This document shows, piece by piece, positions 60,250 through 64,000 of a DNA stretch of 64,000 nucleotides. A program made the position numbers and the translations under genes. The stretch spans positions 45,366-109,365 of the forward strand of contig JAPUJT010000169.1 in assembly GCA_027296055.1 (NCBI GenBank), given 5' to 3'. Each line of letters begins with the position of its first letter. The stretch's first letter is position 1. The notes under the pieces were generated by a model that worked only from the letters and a program-made list of their open reading frames with translations, was not told the origin of the DNA and did not search any database. This DNA comes from Planctomycetota bacterium. GTDB taxonomy: Bacteria > Planctomycetota > JAPUJT01.

Positions 60250-62652
60250 TCAGAACGGAAAGCCGATGAAGAAGGAGAATGTTCGCCTCTCGTCTTCCGG
60301 TTGCATGCGGAGTGGAACGCCGAAGTCCAGCTCGATCGGAACGGGGAAGATAGGGACCTTGATGCGGAGGCCGACACCGACCGACACCCGATGTTCATTC
60401 AGGCTGAAGGAGCCAAAGTTCTCCGCGATGTTCCCGGTGTCGAGAAAGAAGACCCCACGAAAGACCTCCTGAAGGATCGGGAACTCGAGCTCCACCCCCT
60501 CCACCGTCATCACCGTGCCGCCGATCGGTCGATTCGACTCCGATGGGCCGACCTCCCGGTACTCGAACCCACGCATCCTCGTGGGCCCCCCGATGAAAAA
60601 CCTTTCGAAGATCGGGACCTCCGACGTGTCGGAGTACCCTTCGATCCAGCCGCCGCCAACCCAGGCGCGGACGACAACCTTTCCCCAGTTGGGGATCTCG
60701 AAGAGATGGAACCACTGATCGAAAGTGGTCTCGAACCTGTTCAGATTGAATTCGCTCCCCAACGCTCGTGTCATCCAATCATAAGACGCGGTGAGCCGGC
60801 TGCCGCCGAAGTAGACCAGCTGATTGTCCTGGAGACTCGTGTTCAACCGGTAGACCACTCCAACAACGGCAAGCCGGTTGGTACCCTCCACCTTCAGCAC
60901 ATCGGACGCGGCATCCCGGTCCAGGTCCCTGATCAACACGTTCTCTCTCCGGTACCGGAGAGAGACGATGGAATTGTGCGTCAGCTGATGGCCCAGGCTC
61001 ACCGTTGCACCCGCCCGGCGCTCGCTGTAGTCGAAACGATCTCGAATACGCCAGGCAGCATCAAGACGGAGGCGCAGAGGGAGATCGAGCAGGTACGGCT
61101 CGATGAACTGAATCTGGTAGACGGTCGCCTTGCGGCCCGGTTGGGCGATGAGCTGGAGGGTCTGCCCGCCGCCCTCGAAGTTGTTCCCTCTCGCCAGGTC
61201 CTCCCAGCTCGTCGGCACCTTCGTGATGTCGAAGTTGGTCTGGCGGAGCTGGAAGTTTCCGAAGAAGCCGACCGTGCTGGCGATCCCGCCCCCGATAATC
61301 AAGTTGCCGGTGGGGGCTTCCTCCACCTCCACGATCACGTTCTCCACGCCAACCTCGGTGTCGCTTCGATCCAGCCGGATGTCCATCGTCTGGGGTTTGA
61401 AGAACCGGGTACGTCGAAGCCGCCGGAAGCTCTGCTCCAGAGTGGCGATGTCGAACGGCTCTCCCGGATAGAAGGCGAGCTCGCGGCGGATCACCTTGCT
61501 CTTGGTCCGGCTGTTCCCTCGGATGAGGATCCGGCCGACACGGGTCGCCTCCGCGCGACTTATGTTGAAGATCACCTTTACGCTCGGGCCCTTTTCCTCG
61601 GGCTCGACCCGATGCCGAACGATTGTCCGGATGCGGGATTTCCGCTGGTAAAGCCTCTGGACCGTCAGCACATCCCGCCGGAGTAGACTCCCGAGCATGG
61701 GCCCCCCCGGCTTCAAGAAGAGGCGGCCCCTCAAGTAGGCCTCCGAATAGGGGCCCTCCCTCACCCCCCCGGTCACGATCTCGCGCCCCGCCGCATCTCG
61801 GTGGCTCTCGGTGAACCGAATCTCCGAGACGACGTACTTCTGTCCTTCGATGATCCGGATCTTCACCTTGACCCATTCCTTGTCTTCCGCGAAATCGATC
61901 GATTCGAGGAAGACCAGGGCGTCCAGGAATCCCCGGTCCCGGCAGAACCTGCGCAGGGCGTCGAGGTCCTCGAGGAGGATCTCATCCCGGTAGATCCCCG
62001 GGTCCAGGATCCCCAGCCATCCGCGTTCCTTGATCTGCATCTGATCCCTCAGATCGGAGGCCTCCAGGTGATCATTCCCTTCGAATTCGATCTCCTCGAC
62101 CTTGACCCTGGGACCCTCCTCGATCTCGAAGTTGACCCCGACTCCCAGGCTGAGGGGCTTCACGATCGGATTGACCGAGGCAAAAAGGTAGCCTTCCTGG
62201 AGGTACTTTCCTTCGATGCTTTCCTGATCCAGGCGGATGAAATAGTCGCTGAGCAGGGTTCCTTTTTTCGTCTGCAGGAGGTCCTCCAGATCAGTCCGCT
62301 TGATTCCCTTCCGGCCGGGAAACCGGACCCAACGGACCTCGTCCCTGTCTCGCACGCGGAAGGTGACGACGACCCAGTTCGGATTGGTCGGATCCGCCCC
62401 CCACTCGGCGGAGATCGGGAGGAATTTGCCCAATCGCGTGAGCCTCTTCACATCCTCATCGAGGACCTTCTCCGAGAAGACCTCCCCTGGGCGCGTCCTT
62501 ATCTTGGAGAGGAGCAAGGAATCAGGAATCCTTCGGTTCCCCTCGAACTTGACCGTCGAGACCGTTCCCTTCTCCTGGGCGACGACGGCATCGGCCGTCA
62601 CCAACAGGGCCAGGAGGGTACAGAGGAGTGCGAATCGACAGAGTGGGGGCAA
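60250..62652 (-). CDS. bamA: Outer membrane protein assembly factor BamA
   Basis: 800 residues from TTG 62652, which has AGGAG seven bases upstream and begins a clean signal peptide (MPPLCRFALLCTLLALLVTA). Five POTRA domains are visible (starting near VKFEGNRRIP, VRFPGRKGIK, IEFEGNDHLE, IRFTESHRDA, ILIRGNSRTK), followed by a 16-strand barrel with GGPTRMRGFEYRE and a final Phe (FFIGFPF). It inserts outer-membrane proteins. An upstream open frame to 62832 is unlikely, as it would precede the signal peptide. Confidence 0.93.
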   Translation of the reverse strand: MPPLCRFALLCTLLALLVTADAVVAQEKGTVSTVKFEGNRRIPDSLLLSKIRTRPGEVFSEKVLDEDVKRLTRLGKFLPISAEWGADPTNPNWVVVTFRVRDRDEVRWVRFPGRKGIKRTDLEDLLQTKKGTLLSDYFIRLDQESIEGKYLQEGYLFASVNPIVKPLSLGVGVNFEIEEGPRVKVEEIEFEGNDHLEASDLRDQMQIKERGWLGILDPGIYRDEILLEDLDALRRFCRDRGFLDALVFLESIDFAEDKEWVKVKIRIIEGQKYVVSEIRFTESHRDAAGREIVTGGVREGPYSEAYLRGRLFLKPGGPMLGSLLRRDVLTVQRLYQRKSRIRTIVRHRVEPEEKGPSVKVIFNISRAEATRVGRILIRGNSRTKSKVIRRELAFYPGEPFDIATLEQSFRRLRRTRFFKPQTMDIRLDRSDTEVGVENVIVEVEEAPTGNLIIGGGIASTVGFFGNFQLRQTNFDITKVPTSWEDLARGNNFEGGGQTLQLIAQPGRKATVYQIQFIEPYLLDLPLRLRLDAAWRIRDRFDYSERRAGATVSLGHQLTHNSIVSLRYRRENVLIRDLDRDAASDVLKVEGTNRLAVVGVVYRLNTSLQDNQLVYFGGSRLTASYDWMTRALGSEFNLNRFETTFDQWFHLFEIPNWGKVVVRAWVGGGWIEGYSDTSEVPIFERFFIGGPTRMRGFEYREVGPSESNRPIGGTVMTVEGVELEFPILQEVFRGVFFLDTGNIAENFGSFSLNEHRVSVGVGLRIKVPIFPVPIELDFGVPLRMQPEDERRTFSFFIGFPF

Positions 62653-62825
62653 GATCTGGCTCCTGAAATTGAATACCTCCCCCTTTCTACCACACTCCAG
62701 CGGCAATTCTTCCGCTCCCGGGGGCCCGCAGGTGGCGAGAACGCGACATTCGAGGACTCTGGACCGGGTCCGGTGGGTTAGCCATGTTTCCGCGCGGCCC
62801 ACCTCACAAAGCTGGAAAAGGGGGG

Positions 62826-62853
62826 TTGACATTCCTCATTCGCGCACTAAAAT
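62826..62853 (+). promoter_or_regulatory. rRNA operon promoter
   Basis: TTGACA (62826), 16-base spacer, TAAAAT (62848). Transcription should start about 62860, giving a leader of about 290 bases. The 170 bases between the bamA start and this promoter hold no other feature I can name. Confidence 0.75.
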
Positions 62854-62859
62854 GAGCGG

Positions 62860-63153
62860 GCACTAGGAGATCACCGTGTGCAGTTTGCCGGGTGGAGTCT
62901 CAACTCCCCCTGGACGGTTATTTCTACCGGGTTCGCCTTTACGGCGGGTCCATCGGCCCTGCTTAGCGGCGGGCTACTCGGTCTGTCTTCACGACAGGCC
63001 GATTTGCTCTTTGAAAATTTGGCAGCCTGAGGTGCTAAGAATGCGAGGGGAGGGTTCGTCCCTTCTCTATAACCAAAGAGGGTTTGTCTTCGGACAATCC
63101 CGTTTATTTGATGGTAAGCATTCTTGCGCACGCGTGAGAATGCCCTTGAATTC
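62860..63153 (+). other. Leader of the rRNA operon
   Basis: Non-coding, with several stem-loops: CTGTC/GACAG (62983-62997), AAGAATGC (63037-63044) with GCATTCTT (63118-63125), a GAGGGG-type stem with TTCG loop near 63045-63068, and TTGTC-TTCG-GACAA (63084-63097). A short ORF predicted at 62876-63160 is spurious. It likely guides processing and antitermination. Confidence 0.65.
63005..63017 (+). promoter_or_regulatory. boxA-like antitermination element
   Basis: TGCTCTTTGAAAA matches the rrn boxA consensus (TGCTCTTTAACA) well and lies about 137 bases before the 16S start. The sequence supports NusB/NusE-type antitermination. Confidence 0.7.
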
Positions 63154-64000
63154 AAACTAAAGAGTTTGATCCTGGCTCAGAGTGAACGTCAGCGGCGTGG
63201 ATTAGGCATGCAAGTCGAACGAGAACGGTTCCTTCGGGGACCTAGTAAAGTGGCGGAAGGGTGAGTAATACGTAGACAACCTGCCCACGAGACGGGAATA
63301 ACCCTCCTAACGGGGGGCTAATACCCGATATGTTCGCGAGGTCGCATGGCCTTGCGAGAAAAGATAGCCTCTGCATGCAAGCTTTCGCTTGTGGAGGGGT
63401 CTACGGCCTATCAGCTAGTTGGTGGGGTAACGGCCTACCAAGGCTATAACGGGTATCCGGCCTGAGAGGGTGGTCGGGCACACTGGGACTGAGACACTGC
63501 CCAGACTCCTACGGGAGGCTGCAGTCGAGAATCTTCCGCAATGGGCGAAAGCCTGACGGAGCGACGCCGCGTGGAGGATGAAGGCCTTCGGGTTGTAAAC
63601 TTCTGTCACACGTTAAGAATAGCGGGAGGTGAATAGCCTGCCCGTCTGACAAAGGCGTGAGAGGAAGCGCCGGCTAATTCCGTGCCAGCAGCCGCGGTAA
63701 TACGGAAGGCGCGAACGTTGTTCGGAATCACTGGGCATAAAGAGCTCGTAGGCGGTTCGTTAAGTCCGGAGTGAAATCCCTCGGCTCAACCGAGGAACTG
63801 CTTCGGAAACTGGCGGGCTAGAGGGCAGGAGGGGAGAGTGGAATTCCTGGTGGAGCGGTGAAATGCGTAGATATCAGGAGGAACGCCGGCGGCGAAAGCG
63901 ACTCTCTGGTCTGTTCCTGACGCTGAGGAGCGAAAGCTAGGGCAGCAAACAGGATTAGATACCCTGGTAGTCCTAGCCGTAAACGATGGGCACTACGTAG
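63154..64000 (+). rRNA. rrs: 16S rRNA gene, 5' part (about first 847 bases)
   Basis: Contains AGAGTTTGATCCTGGCTCAG (63161-63180), CAGCAGCCGCGGTAA near 63686-63700 and ATTAGATACCCTGGTAGTCC (63954-63973); the gene runs off the right edge. Start placed by counting back seven bases from the first motif. The probe region at 63505-63522 reads ACTCCTACGGGAGGCTGC, one base different from the common bacterial ACTCCTACGGGAGGCAGC. GGATTAGGCATGCAAGTCG and TCCTAGCCGTAAACGATGGG fit Planctomycetota or relatives. Confidence 0.95.

Noticed and set aside
60238..61686. 482-codon plus-strand frame
   Set aside because: Opposite bamA, which has POTRA domains and a C-terminal Phe.
62876..63160. 94-codon frames on both strands in the rRNA leader
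   Set aside because: The region lies between a strong rRNA promoter and 16S and is full of hairpins.
63415..63609. 64-codon frame
   Set aside because: Inside the 16S rRNA gene.
1..64000. CRISPR arrays, insertion sequences, integrases, att sites, replication origin
   Set aside because: No regularly spaced repeats, transposase or integrase genes, or DnaA-box clusters were seen.

Overview
The window is high-GC bacterial DNA ending in the first 847 bases of a 16S rRNA gene. Several 16S stretches look like Planctomycetota or a relative in the PVC group: GGATTAGGCATGCAAGTCG, GGCTGCAGTCGAG, and CTAGCCGTAAACGATGGGC near the right edge. Protein genes show a diderm cell (BamA, an MlaEFD-type lipid transporter, Lnt, several lipoproteins) with a rod-type wall machine (MreB, MreC, MreD, PBP2, RodA). 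The phylum call rests on remembered 16S signatures and is moderate.

Layout. (1) 1-11870: acyl-CoA catabolism, with four crotonases (one lacking both catalytic Glu), a Zn-type dehydrogenase, a thioesterase, 3-hydroxyacyl-CoA dehydrogenase, an amidohydrolase, a ferredoxin-VOC fusion, an OYE-like reductase with a C-terminal FN3 domain, an SDR and an acyl-CoA dehydrogenase. This resembles anaerobic breakdown of cyclic or aromatic acids, but the substrate is unproven. (2) 11979-16767: a multi-domain stress protein (USP-USP-PCP_red-rubredoxin-PCP_red-PCP_red), threonine aldolase, a Bcp peroxiredoxin whose peroxidatic Cys codon is TGA (a likely selenoprotein with a SECIS-like hairpin), a cupin and a glycosyltransferase. 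(3) 16777-22212, minus strand: ygfZ-thrS-tdh-kbl, joining threonyl-tRNA synthetase to threonine catabolism. (4) 22411-30591: response regulator, zinc-ribbon and PilZ proteins, FHA-GAF-GGDEF cyclase, lipoprotein, MFS carrier, argS. (5) 30860-31815: two paralogous tiny Cys-rich lipoproteins and a GroES-like protein. (6) 31907-35099: MlaE-MlaF-MlaD-like transporter. (7) 35256-47868: FHA-GAF-adenylate cyclase, moeA, lnt, two small membrane proteins, mreBCD, a homocysteine methyltransferase on the other strand, then mrdA-rodA. (8) 48145-52579: pgi, an EndoIII-like protein, YebC, M28 peptidase. (9) 52624-62652: lipoprotein, M1 aminopeptidase with HEAT repeats, PIG-L-type deacetylase, transaldolase-like enzyme, a tandem MshEN-like protein, PilZ, bamA. 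(10) 62826-64000: rRNA promoter, structured leader with boxA, 16S start.

Signalling stands out: two cyclases of different second messengers (c-di-GMP and cAMP) share FHA-GAF input, and two PilZ proteins plus one MshEN-like protein are potential c-di-GMP receivers. Promoters are unusually readable, with near-consensus -35/-10 pairs before many units.

The strongest unusual signal is the TGA-containing Bcp gene at 15070-15528. Other items worth checking are the domain fusions at 6685, 7575 and 11979, a T10 run that breaks mreC, a dispersed GGGGACAGTC element at gene ends with a related 12-bp tandem array inside thrS, and the paired Cys-rich lipoproteins. I found no tRNA, CRISPR array, insertion sequence or prophage.
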